From Dendrolimus kikuchii (Eukaryota > Arthropoda > Insecta > Lepidoptera > Lasiocampidae): a stretch of DNA of 64,000 bases. The number at the start of each line of letters is the position of its first letter. Within the stretch, counting starts at the first letter, position 1. The translations under genes were made by a program, and so were the position numbers. Location: positions 26,480,934-26,544,933 of the forward strand of contig CM034388.1 of NCBI GenBank assembly GCA_019925095.2, in the 5' to 3' direction. This document shows positions 52,893-62,473 of this stretch, one piece after another. Below the pieces are notes generated by a model, which was not told the origin of the DNA, did not search any database, and saw nothing but the letters and a program-made list of their open reading frames with translations.

Positions 52893-53447
52893 GCCTCACG
52901 TATACATAGAAGAACCAAAACGTTTGCCCGTGCCCGTAGTAGTTAGCTATAGAGATAACCTACAACAATTCCAGAAGAACGGCAAAGTAAGACGATGTTC
53001 GTTTCAAAGTCGGCCGTACACCAAAGAAAGTAAAAAACAAACAAATGCACCAAACGGCGTCGTTCAGTGGTACCAACAGCGAAAAGCAGAAAAAGAACTA
53101 CAAAAATTATACAAAGAAGAAAGGAGAAGAGAAAAAGAATACAATAAATTACAAGAGCAGCAATTAAAAAGGGAGATAGAAGAAGAACGGAAAGAATTGA
53201 AGCGACAAAAGAGGGAATTAGAACAGAAAGGGAGGGATTTAGAGAGGGAAAGAAGAGAAATAGAAAAATTGAAGAAATGGGAAGAATATCAGGAAGTAGA
53301 GCAGCAAAGGAAAAGAGAAGAGGAGATAGCGAAAATAGCAGAACAAGAACAACAAAACAAAGAAAGACGGCGAAAATTACAGTTCAGAGAACGAAGCGCA
53401 CATGCAAAGCCAATTTCAGCTTCGCGATATGTCTCAGCTAAAAGGAG
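52893..53447 (+). CDS. Paralogue 2, N-terminal motif and coiled-coil exon
   Basis: One leading base, 184 codons, two trailing bases. H-V-Y-I-E-E-P-K-R-L-P is at the start. The coiled coil runs from about residue 65 to 175 with many Glu/Lys/Gln heptads and no clear long repeat, unlike paralogue 1. The exon ends S-A-K-R before the donor. Confidence 0.78.
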
Positions 53448-56051
53448 GTTAGTTTTGTGTTCAATCCACAAGCATTTTAATATATTTTGTATTGATTCTG
53501 CACTCAGAGAGGTTAAAAGACCATTAACTAAACAGGGTAGGTAGGTACCTATTTTCGTAACTAGTTACTAAAAATATTCGCAATTTTACATTTTATTGCT
53601 AAAGTGATTAAATGATTAAAAACCAATAAACATCATCTATTATCAAATTCTGAACGTGATAATTCAAAGGCAAATAGTTTTTCTTTTTTGTGGTCTAGCA
53701 ATTGTTGTCCTAAAAACTTCTCAAGATATTGTTTTTTTCTTTCAAGTTTAAAAACAAATTGTATTCAAGTGGCAACACAGAGCTGATGGCTGACATTTCA
53801 TGATGTCTTTTTATGTTTCATTTATTTAAATGCGTTTTATATTAAATTTGATTATAAGAATACTTTGTCATGTGATTATTGATAATTTGAATAAAGAAGA
53901 TTTGAAGTTTAAACTGGCTTCGGTATTCTTCCACATCACAAATTATATTTTAATATGAATTAGTACTGTTGGTTATGAGTCAGCTGCGACACTCACCGGC
54001 TGACATACCTGCATGCATATTGCACTGATATTCCTTGTTCCGGCAGGTCGTCGCAGTTGGGCCTTTACTGCACATCAGATACTATAAGGATATATTTAGT
54101 GTTGTGTTGTGTCAAAATAGTTTTAATGATAATAATTCATTTATCATAAAATTGAGTATTTTGTTATCGAAGTTCAAATACTTAATAAGCACGGCACAAA
54201 ACAGCACAAAAATTATTTTTATTTATTTTATATTACTGCACGAATTTTCTCCAATGGTTCCAATAATACGAGTTCAAATACTTGTTTGTTGGTTGCGTAC
54301 ATATGACCATATCTCCGAATTTCGTAATAAGCTTAAATGGTTGCCAATTCGCCTTCGCCGGAATGTTCACTTACTCTCACTTCTGCACAATATCCTTTTC
54401 AATCCCTGTACTCGCCCATATTTAAAGGAACTTTTTAGTTTCGTCTATCAATCTCATTCCCGTAATTTGCGCTCAAATCAAAATCTTTTGATAACGATAC
54501 CTAAACACACTTCGTACTTTGTAGGAAACTCTTTTGCCTCTTTTTTTGAAAATGAGACAAGCTACATCTATTTCTACATTCAAACACTTGATCACTGACA
54601 ATTATTTGTCCATTAAATAAAATTTGTTGCAGCAAATGCAATTGTATTATTGTTCGCATGTAAGTATATGTAATTTATATTATTATAATCTATTTAATTA
54701 TGTATATCTATATTAGTTTATTATTGTTATTATTTTGTGTTTTTTTTTTATTTAATTACGATAGAATTAGTTTTAATTGAGTTAAACCAACAAATATTAT
54801 TTCATTTTTCTTGTAATGTCTCCTTGGACACCGGGTTGCCTGGAAGAGATCGCTATAAGCGATAAGGCCGCCCATTGTTCTGATGGAAATGTATTTATAT
54901 GAAAAGTCTAAGTTATGATGAACAATAAAGAGTTTTCATTCATTCATGTTTGAAATGTATGTATGTACAAATATATGTTCAAACACCACGATGACTGTCA
55001 GGCGAGAGGCTTACATTTGAATGCGAAGAAAACAAAGGTTATGGTGTTTGAAAGAGAAGAAACCAGAACGAATGCAAGGATAATGGTCGATGATGTTATG
55101 CTAGAGCAAGTGAATGAGTTTGTATATCTTTGATGTGCTTTTAGCAGGGATGGAAGGTTCACCGCTGATATAGAAAGAAGAGTGAATTTGGGGAATAGTT
55201 TGAAGGGAGCGTTAGGTAAACTTCTAGGCGCTAAGAACCTCAGCCAGAAGGCCCAGCTCGCCGTACACAACGCGGTGCTGGTACCTACGCTCACGTATGG
55301 AAGCGAGAGTTGGGTATGGAAGAAAGAGCATGAAAGTAGAGTAAACGCGGTCGAGATGCGAGCACTGCGCAAAATCTGCGGAGTGACGCTCGCGGACCGC
55401 GTTCGTAATACCAAAGTAAGAAAGAGAGTTGGTCTGAAAGAAAGTGTCGGGGTGAAGGTAAGGAAAGAAATGCTCCGGTGGTTCGGGCATGTGGAAAGAA
55501 TGCATGATGAAAGAATGACTAAACAGATATACAATGCAAAAGTGGATGGATGCAGAAGTCGTGGAAGGCCACGACACACCTTCCATGATCAAATTGATCG
55601 TGTACTAGCGGAGGGTGATGTCAGGAGCCTTAAGAACAGACGAGCGTGCATGACAAGAGTTATGAATGTCAAAGAAGCAAGTGAGGTGTGTAAGAATGGG
55701 CCTACATGGCGCTCTGTTGTTCGTGCCTACCCCGCAAAGGAACTGGCGTGAAGTTATGTATGTATGTAAACACCACGATGCAATCTGCACATTGCGATAA
55801 CCCAGGTATGAAACCTAACAATCGCTCTTATTTATACAAGCGTGGGGAGCATACTATGTTTAACCCTGAAACGGGCAGGCAAGTGTCCAACAATGAGTTG
55901 TTTATGAGTTGCTATTACTATATCCTTTTATTTCAGTGACCGTACGAAATCCGCTTACAAGAAGTGCTCGCATTGTTTCTTTCGTCTCTGCTGCCAGTTT
56001 TATTTCTGTCTCACCTGTATCACAGTTATCACACTAATCATTATACTCTAG
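52893..56051 (+). CDS. Coiled-coil, Cys-tail protein, paralogue 2 (5' incomplete)
   Basis: Exon 52893-53447 (TTTACAG acceptor, AG|GTTAGT donor) joins exon 55937-56051 (TTTCAG to TAG) with phases 2/1, the same junction as in paralogue 1, giving 222 residues. The N terminus reads PHVYIEEPKRLPVPVVVSYR; then come VVQWYQQRKAEKEL, about 110 residues of Glu/Lys/Arg/Gln coiled coil, a basic linker, and the tail KKCSHCFFRLCCQFYFC with a hydrophobic end. Here the N-terminal motif and the coil lie in one exon; paralogue 1 has an intron between them. The 2.5-kb intron carries two LINE fragments, one a recent insertion with a target duplication. Upstream exons are uncertain. Function unknown. Confidence 0.75.
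54290..54955 (+). pseudogene. CR1-like LINE fragment (family B) with 3' UTR hairpin
   Basis: The frame includes LKWLPIRLRRNVHLLSLLHN then ILFNPCTRPYL (RT thumb region). A UTR follows with GGAAGAGATCGCT..AGCGATAAGGCCGCCCATTG, and the element ends in CATTCATTCATG. It sits in the last intron of paralogue 2. Confidence 0.7.
54994..55767 (+). pseudogene. LINE-A, 5'-truncated, longest copy (RT C terminus)
   Basis: C-terminal part of a non-LTR reverse transcriptase with the [10 protein letters not shown] and SRGRPRHTFHDQ motifs, ending with a (TATG)n tail. A TGA at 55132-55134 interrupts the frame near its start, and 55182-55751 is open. It is flanked by a perfect 13-bp target duplication AAACACCACGATG (54981-54993, 55768-55780). 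It lies in the sense orientation in the last intron of paralogue 2. Confidence 0.92.
55937..56051 (+). CDS. Paralogue 2, last exon: Cys cluster and hydrophobic tail
   Basis: One base completing a Ser codon, then 37 codons and TAG (56049-56051). It reads DRTKSAYKKCSHCFFRLCCQ, then FYFCLTC and a hydrophobic run ending IIIL. It shares R-L-C-C-Q-F-Y and the C-x-x-C spacing with paralogue 1. Confidence 0.75.
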
Positions 56052-56401
56052 GCTTGTGTAATAAAGGTGATGTTTTCAAGTCTATTATTTTCCTAATTTG
56101 TGACTGATGATTTAATGATTAAGTGAAAGGAATATATACGTCGTCACGAAGGTACAATTCGAGCTAAACTGTGACCATTAATAATATCGCCATAAACGCT
56201 TTTTATACAAAAAGAGATAGAGTGCAGACAGCTGCAGCTCATCTGTAAAACTTATTATATAGTATTATACTTTATAAATGTTATAAATATAGCGAACTAT
56301 AGTACCCACCACATTATAATTCCTACACCACAAGTATGTAAATTATATTTGTGACCTTCATTAAATAATGTAAGTCACAAATATAGATTAAATAATCCAG
56401 A

Positions 56402-56583
56402 ATATGCCTATGGACATTGGCTACACCAGTGGTGCTGCCAATGCGCTGGTGACCTTGAAAGTGAAACTGGAACCTCGCCTCTGATGCCGGAACACAACTC
56501 AGTTGTTATGGCGGCATACTATAGACTAGGGGTGGTAGCCATCCAGTCGAGCAAATGCCCTAACACCTGGCTGTGGGTTGTTT
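56402..56583 (+). repeat. R310 partial copy
   Basis: Middle to right part (CCTATGGACATTGG... to CTGTGGGTTGTTT), just downstream of paralogue 2. Confidence 0.75.
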
Positions 56584-57855
56584 CACGATTACTGTGTAGA
56601 CTGTGTAGTATTCGGTTGAATACCTAACAAGAATGTTATGGACATGAAATTTCGGATCTGGATATATGAATGATATTATATCGGTTTCAGGTATGGTTAC
56701 GGATATGAAATTATTTCGGATTATCCGTTATTTTCGGTTAAATTTTCGATATTGAAAGAATTGTAAAATTACAATACAAATAGATAACGATTCGGATTTA
56801 TTTTTAACCGACATTAAAAAGAGGGTGGTTCTCAATTCGGCTGCAAGTTGTTTTTTTGTTGTATGTTGGTTACTCGATTTCTCCATCAATTGTAAACCGA
56901 TTTTCAAATATTTTTTTAAATCGAAAGGTTATACTCCCGAATAGGTCCCATTCAGTGCCGTAAATAGGGCAGTGCCACCGGTGCCCAGGCATCGGGCGCA
57001 GACTGGGGGGCGCAAAAATGGCCAGACCAGGCAGGACTATTATTTTTGCGATTTGCTCCTGAGAAATTCCCGCTGCGCCCCTAGTGTTCCATTCCAACAC
57101 ATAAATAACTACATGCCAGTATCATCAAAAACGTCTGTTAAATTAGACAAAACATCGCGCTCATTTTTTGGCAGCGCACGAGCGTATTTGTGTTCTAGTT
57201 CTTTAAAAAAATAGATCTTTCTTCCAAAATATTAAATAATTGGTCCACCAACACCAAGGTCCTTGTGCGTTATTTTATCACCCTGAATAATGTAAAGTAG
57301 ACCTATACATAACTTTCCACTAGCTAGGGTACCTATAATATAAAAAAAACAAAGCCGCAATTATAGAAGCTGGTATAGGGCGCATAAAAGGCTATTTATG
57401 GCACTGGTCCCATTGTCACCATGGCAGTAACTGATGAGTGGATTCCAAGGAATTAGCGAAACCCACGAAAATTGAGAGTAACCATTACTTATGAAAGAAC
57501 ACCGTGCGCCAAATTCTTGGAAAAAAGCTTGTACATGCGTGTAGGTATTACATTTTCTACAGGAGCTTAATTTTTTGTATGCATGTAATGCGATTTCTCT
57601 GTCTATTGTGGACCGATTTTCATTTTCTTTTTCTTTATTCGTAAGAGTATATACCCAAGGTGTCTCCATGATTACCAATTCAGGCTCTGAGTGGATCGCA
57701 GGAAAATCGAGAACAACCCTTGTTGAGGAGCATCAACACCGAAGAATGAGACAGTAACTTTGTATACGCCTGCCAGTAGTACAATTTCTACAGGCGCTTA
57801 ATATATTATTAAATCTATTCAAGTGCTTGCGCAACTAAATAGTAAAAAAATAGTT
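56584..57855. other. Dispersed repeat remnants downstream of paralogue 2
   Basis: TTTAACCGACATTAAAAAGAGG...TTCTCAATTCG near 56810 resembles 5829-5865, and CCGATTTTCA words recur at 57610. No gene supported. Confidence 0.4.
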
Positions 57856-58090
57856 TTTTAAACAAAAGCAAAACCGACTTTAATCTAAAAAGCAAAAAAT
57901 AAATAATAACCGCCTTCTTTCTACATCTTGAAGTCTGTGCGAAGTAGAACATAAAAATTACTATATTTTGCACATTCGTCGCCGTTTTTTATATTTTACT
58001 TGGCACCAACTTAAAGATGTTGTAGAAAGAAGGCAGTTAAATATTTATTTTTTGCTTTGTAGAGTCGGTTTGTTTTTGTTAAAAAAAATT
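57856..58090. mobile_element. Foldback element
   Basis: AAAACCGACTTTAATC..AAAGCAAAAAATAAAT at left is mirrored by ATTTATTTTTTGCTTTGTAG..GTCGGTTT at right. Arms about 70 bases. Confidence 0.65.
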
Positions 58091-59189
58091 AGCTTATCAT
58101 TTGGTAGTCCAATCATTCATATAAGTAATTATTATATTTTAATGCGTTACCTATCGACTGGAAAAACATAATCATAATAAAGTTTATTATGACTTTGTTC
58201 AATTAAACGATTCTTTGTTTATTAAATAAACAATATACATATGTGTATGACTAAAAAATTAAAAACTCGTATCGGTAGAAAAAACGATATATTGAAACAA
58301 CATTCATAATTGTACAAAATTATCTGAAAATTGTTGTAATTACTTACAAAATTCCCGACATTATCCAATTTTTACCTTAAAAATCAATTTTATATTCAAA
58401 TAACTTGAATAAGAACCAAAAGATAAATTTTAACAAAATTACATCAATGTAATCATTTAAAATTTCACATACAGTTATAAGAACTATTTTTTAAATTCCA
58501 TTCCTAGATAAATAGGAGTGTTTAGTGCTAAATTTCCGAGTTTACTTTACTAATGAAAATAAACTGCAAAATTTTAGTTAATATTTTTATCAATACACAT
58601 TTCAAAATTGAAAATTTAGCTCTTATAATATACTTACATACAGCTTCATAAACTTAACATAAAAATTGTGCATCGAATTTTAAAAAAGGCACTTGGTATA
58701 TACTTTAAATTCCTACTGAAGAGAGCTATAAACTATGGTAGTATTTAATACTGCTATACTAAACATGCAGCCCGCCTGCCATACTAGATAATCGTTATAA
58801 TAATAGATTTACAGTGGTAACAGTTCTAGTCGAATTCTGCTATTACTATCTCTTCACGATCGCCATACACTATCGTCTCAATCGTAGGTTTGCCTGATTT
58901 CGGTATTCTGTTAATTCCAATGACGTGCAAGTGGCAAGCCACTCTATTAAATATTTATAAGCGAAAACTCGCGACATAAATGTTTAAAGTTTTGGTAGCT
59001 TTTCAATATTAATTTCGGCTACCACCATTTCTGCTAATGGTAAAACAATTGTATCCACTATTATTCCACCGTGGCGATATCGAGAAGATATGGTGGATTT
59101 AGTAGAATAAGAATTTTTGCCACTATCGCAATAGGATCGTACTTTGAATATCGTCCCAATGCGAAGATATTGAAATAGCAGAATTGGGC
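58091..59189. other. AT-rich, nothing recognised
   Basis: No exon or repeat identified. Confidence 0.45.
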
Positions 59190-59257
59190 CCCTGGTGTTG
59201 CAAATGTCCATAGGCGTAACCACTTTCCGTCATATGGTCACAGCCTGTCTGCTGAGT
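59190..59257 (-). repeat. R310 end fragment
   Basis: GGTGTTGCAAATGTCCATAGGCG...CTGTCTGCTGAG, abutting a foldback element. Confidence 0.65.
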
Positions 59258-59261
59258 ATAC

Positions 59262-59673
59262 TATGCTCTGATTTTTAATTACCTGGACTGAAAGGACAGC
59301 TGCGATCGACTTCTTTTTTTTATATAGCAAGCGTCCACGCTTGCAGTATAAAAAATTACGATGAATTAATGAGCCATACTACAACACTATGCTGCAGCGC
59401 ACAGTGTTATAGTATGGCTCATTCATAAGCGAGTTGCGCGAGTGATTGATTGAACTCACACCGTGAATTAAATCTTATAGAATTTCTATAGGACTCAACT
59501 CAACTAAGTAACAAAACAAAATAACTTGCTTAAACTCACCACTGTGAGTTGAATCAACAACTCACTTATGAATGAGCCATGCTACATACATCGCTGATAT
59601 GATCCACGCTTGCAACATAAAAAAGTCGATCGCAACTGTCATTTTAGTCCAGGTAATTAAAAATCAGAGTATA
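59262..59673. mobile_element. Foldback element with nested palindromes
   Basis: Arms start TATGCTCTGATTTTTAATTACC and, on the opposite strand, TATACTCTGATTTTTAATTACC. They continue through GCGATCGACTT and GCAAGCGTGGA. A second inverted pair around ATGAGCCATACTA lies inside. Confidence 0.75.
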
Positions 59674-59944
59674 ATAGTAAAAAATCACCTCTACTCTGTT
59701 TCAAATGCAAAAAGAAAAACGGACATTGACCCTATGTATTATGTTAGCACTGTAAAGAAACGATAGTATTGCTGTCCGTACATTTAATTCTCGCTTCCTT
59801 GTCGTTAACGCGTCTACTAGATTTCTTGGTAAGAGGCGAGGCAAGTGACGTCATCAAAGAGAAGTTGCTAACCTGTTTTGACGTTTCGTTCGAGCCGTGT
59901 CTTGGAGACCTCATTCCGCTCGGCAATGCGCTAGGATTAGTTTA

Positions 59945-60152
59945 CATACATACATAACTTCACGCCAGTTCCCTTGCGGGGTAGGCACGAACAACAGAGC
60001 GCCATTTAGGCCCATTCTTACACACCTCACTTGCTTCTTTGACATTCATAACTCTTGTCATGCACGCTCGTCTGTTCTTAAGGCTCCTGACATCACCCTC
60101 CGCTAGTACACGATCAATTTGATCATGGAAGGTGTGTCGTGGCCTTCCACGA
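59945..60152 (-). pseudogene. LINE-A, 5'-truncated copy
   Basis: Same 3' end. Perfect 14-bp target duplication CTAGGATTAGTTTA at 59931-59944 and 60153-60166. Confidence 0.9.
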
Positions 60153-60166
60153 CTAGGATTAGTTTA

Positions 60167-60689
60167 GTAGTAGCAATACTCTTTGAGGTCAATGTCCATT
60201 TTTCGCTCTGGGTTTGAAAATAAGTATAATTAAAATAATTTTGAGGCCCGCGGCACGTCATTGTAATACGTCTATCTGGCCGTTTTAAAAAGGTTGAGTA
60301 TGGCTGATTTATGCCTCGTTTATTTTATGCCCCCTTGCACAGCAGTAAGAAATTGGTGAGGGAAGTGGGCAGCGCGATTATCTAAGCACAATATATCATA
60401 CATACTCGTGCTGCCCACTTCCACTTTCAAAATTTAAACTAACAATTTTATTCTTGTGTACGTATTTATTTCATGTGACTCGGAAACGGCTCTAACGATT
60501 TCGATAAGATTTTATATTTAGGCAGTTTTGCCATTTAAATGTATCTAATGCGATTATACATAAATAAATCGATAATGGGCTTCTCAATTATAATAATAAT
60601 ATTATTTTGCGACTACAAAATATTGTTTTATTGTTATAATTGAACGGTTAAAAAAACCAAAATAAAAAAATAATAGAATTCCTTAATAT
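60167..60689. other. Downstream of the KEN-motif gene, nothing recognised
   Basis: Would contain its 3' UTR and poly(A) site on the minus strand. Several ATTTTATTT-type words are present, none decisive. Confidence 0.4.
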
Positions 60690-60757
60690 CCTGAATAAAT
60701 TGACAGGGTGCCAATCATGTTGACAACAACGGTATAGTTTACCCTAATTACTATTGA

Positions 60758-61346
60758 TTAAAGCTCAGTTTCACGAATCTCATAACGAGTGCAATTCTCC
60801 TTACTACCCATCGCTTTCTTAATTCCCTTCGATTCGGATCCGCCTTGCTCATCGCGATTCATCGAATTCGCGCACCGTTTCCTATTCGGACTCTTATTAA
60901 CATCGATACTCTGCAACGGGGAACGAATATCGATATCTTTATCAACATTAAGATTGCTAATCGATAAAGTCAAATCACTCGGTACATTCCCATCGAGACA
61001 GTACATTAACGAATCACTCAACTTATCATCGATATCATTCGATTTGTTTAATATCGATAAATCGATTGGCGTTGCCGTTAAAACGCTCCTACTGAGTAAA
61101 TATTCTCTGAACGGGTCTGTGAGGGATTTAGTTCTTTGTTCGTTGTCATTGGTTGCGTTATCGATATGAATTTTTGGTATAGTGATGTCGTTGTATAGTG
61201 TTGTGTTTAGATCTTTTATGGGTCTTTCGTGGCTTATGACGAAACGAGTGTTTTCCGATCGAAGGGGACTAACGTCACCTATCGATATAGAACGAGCATC
61301 GAACGTCGTGGTATGTGGTAGTGAGGCATTTGTTGAATGATTCGAT
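60758..61346 (-). CDS. Last exon of the KEN-motif protein
   Basis: One base completing an Arg codon, 195 codons and TAA. Starts SNHSTNASLPHTT and ends SKENCTRYEIRETEL. A 75-bp repeat lies directly 3' of the stop and a homologous inverted copy in the intron. Confidence 0.75.
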
Positions 61347-62473
61347 CTGAAAAGAATAAGAAATATAAGGTAAGTAGGTATAGCATGATTCTTTTCAATG
61401 TACATAAGGCTTTTAGACCGTTACTAATGAAAGAAGGAACAAAAATATGTTATTTGAAGAAATCAATTTAAAAAAAATAACCGCATTTTTTAATCATAAA
61501 AATATTCTGTATATCACTATCTTGTATTTAGGACGAATATATATATCACCGCCAATTTGTAAATACCGTTAGATTATAATCTATCATGCGAGATTGTAAA
61601 CTGTCGAAATATTGTGAACCGTAACATACTGCTACAATTTAACTTCATTATTTTTCTTATCATTATGTCAGAATTATTAATTACCTACTAAATAATACAT
61701 ACATACTAGATTTCACAATTTTTGAAGTACATTTCGTTTATTTCACTGACAACTATGTTTTAGTTTTAACTCTATGGACACAAAACGACCTACTGTAAGA
61801 CCGACCAATAAAAAATAATATGTTTTGTAAGCTGTATGTTACGGTTCACAATATTTCAACAGTTTACAATCTCCCGTGATAGATTATAATCTAACGGTAT
61901 TTACAATTTGACGGTGACATATATATGTTTATTACATGATTCCGTAAATCAACTAATAAAACCACGTAATTCCATTTTTTTTTTAAATTTATATTATAAT
62001 ATTTTTTCGAAACTAGGGTAAACAATACCATTGCTGGCAGCCAGAAGTGATTGGCACCCTGTCAACTTACTCAAGATATTAAGAAATTTTAATATATTTT
62101 TATATCGTAATCAATATTTTTGTCATTGTATGGCGATAAAATAAAAAATAAAAACATTTCGTAATGTTTTGAATAAATGAATAAGGTGTAAAACATTGAG
62201 GGGGGAGGGGGGGGGGGTCTTATAGTATAGTAATAGTATAGGTTACCCTTATATTTTTTAGATTTTAACAATTGCTTACCTCTCACAAGAAAACGTAGAT
62301 CTCGTCACGTCGTTATCGTCGTCTGATGACACGAAATCGCTGTCGTTCTTTGGCGACATCGATTGGTATATTTCATCAGATTTGTCCTTATTCTGATTGG
62401 TCTCGGGCAAACTGTCGCGTTGTTCTGACGTTATTATTAAGGGCTTACGAGAACGCGGCGTCATTATCGATTC
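60758..62473 (-). CDS. Disordered SP/TP-rich protein with KEN motif (last two exons)
   Basis: Exon 62473-62280 ends GAG AG|GTAAGC and joins 61346-60758 (TTTTCAG|A) in phase, with TAA at 60760-60758. From the ATG at 62464 the product is 257 residues. An acceptor (TATTAACAG) directly before GAA TCG ATA ATG suggests the exon may be internal and the true start further upstream. The protein is Ser/Asp/Asn-rich with no visible fold. It has several SP/TP sites (TPRSRKP, MSPKND, VSPLRS, ATPIDL, KSPNRKR), an acidic SSDDDND stretch and K-E-N near the C terminus. SP/TP sites plus KEN are usual in cell-cycle regulated proteins, so an APC/C target is possible. Identity unknown. Confidence 0.72.
61546..61917. 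mobile_element. 372-bp MITE with about 85-bp inverted repeats
   Basis: Left arm TCACCGCCAATTTGTAAATACC ... and right arm ending GGTATTTACAATTTGACGGTGA match for about 85 bases with few changes. AT-rich flanks ATATAT on both sides may be the target. It lies in the last intron of the KEN-motif gene. Confidence 0.85.
62195..62218. repeat. Poly(G) run
   Basis: GGGGGGAGGGGGGGGGG run in the KEN-gene intron, close to the penultimate exon's donor. Confidence 0.9.
62280..62473 (-). CDS. Penultimate exon of the KEN-motif protein
   Basis: Reads ESIMTPRSRKPLIIT if taken from the acceptor at 62474, or starts at the internal Met. It ends STFSCE plus two bases before GTAAGC. The 933-base intron after it holds a foldback element. 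Confidence 0.7.

Larger units (their letters stand above)
60690..62080. repeat. Inverted pair of a 75-bp repeat around the last KEN-gene exon
   Basis: 60690-60752 (TTGACAGGGTGCCAATCA ... GTATAGTTTACCCTA) and 62015-62085 (inverse: TAGGGTAAACAATACC ... TGATTGGCACCCTGTCAAC). Only the two ends of the given span are repeat. Confidence 0.75.

Noticed and set aside
54998..55592. Minus-strand frames of 193 and 122 codons
   Set aside because: Antisense of the LINE-A reverse transcriptase.
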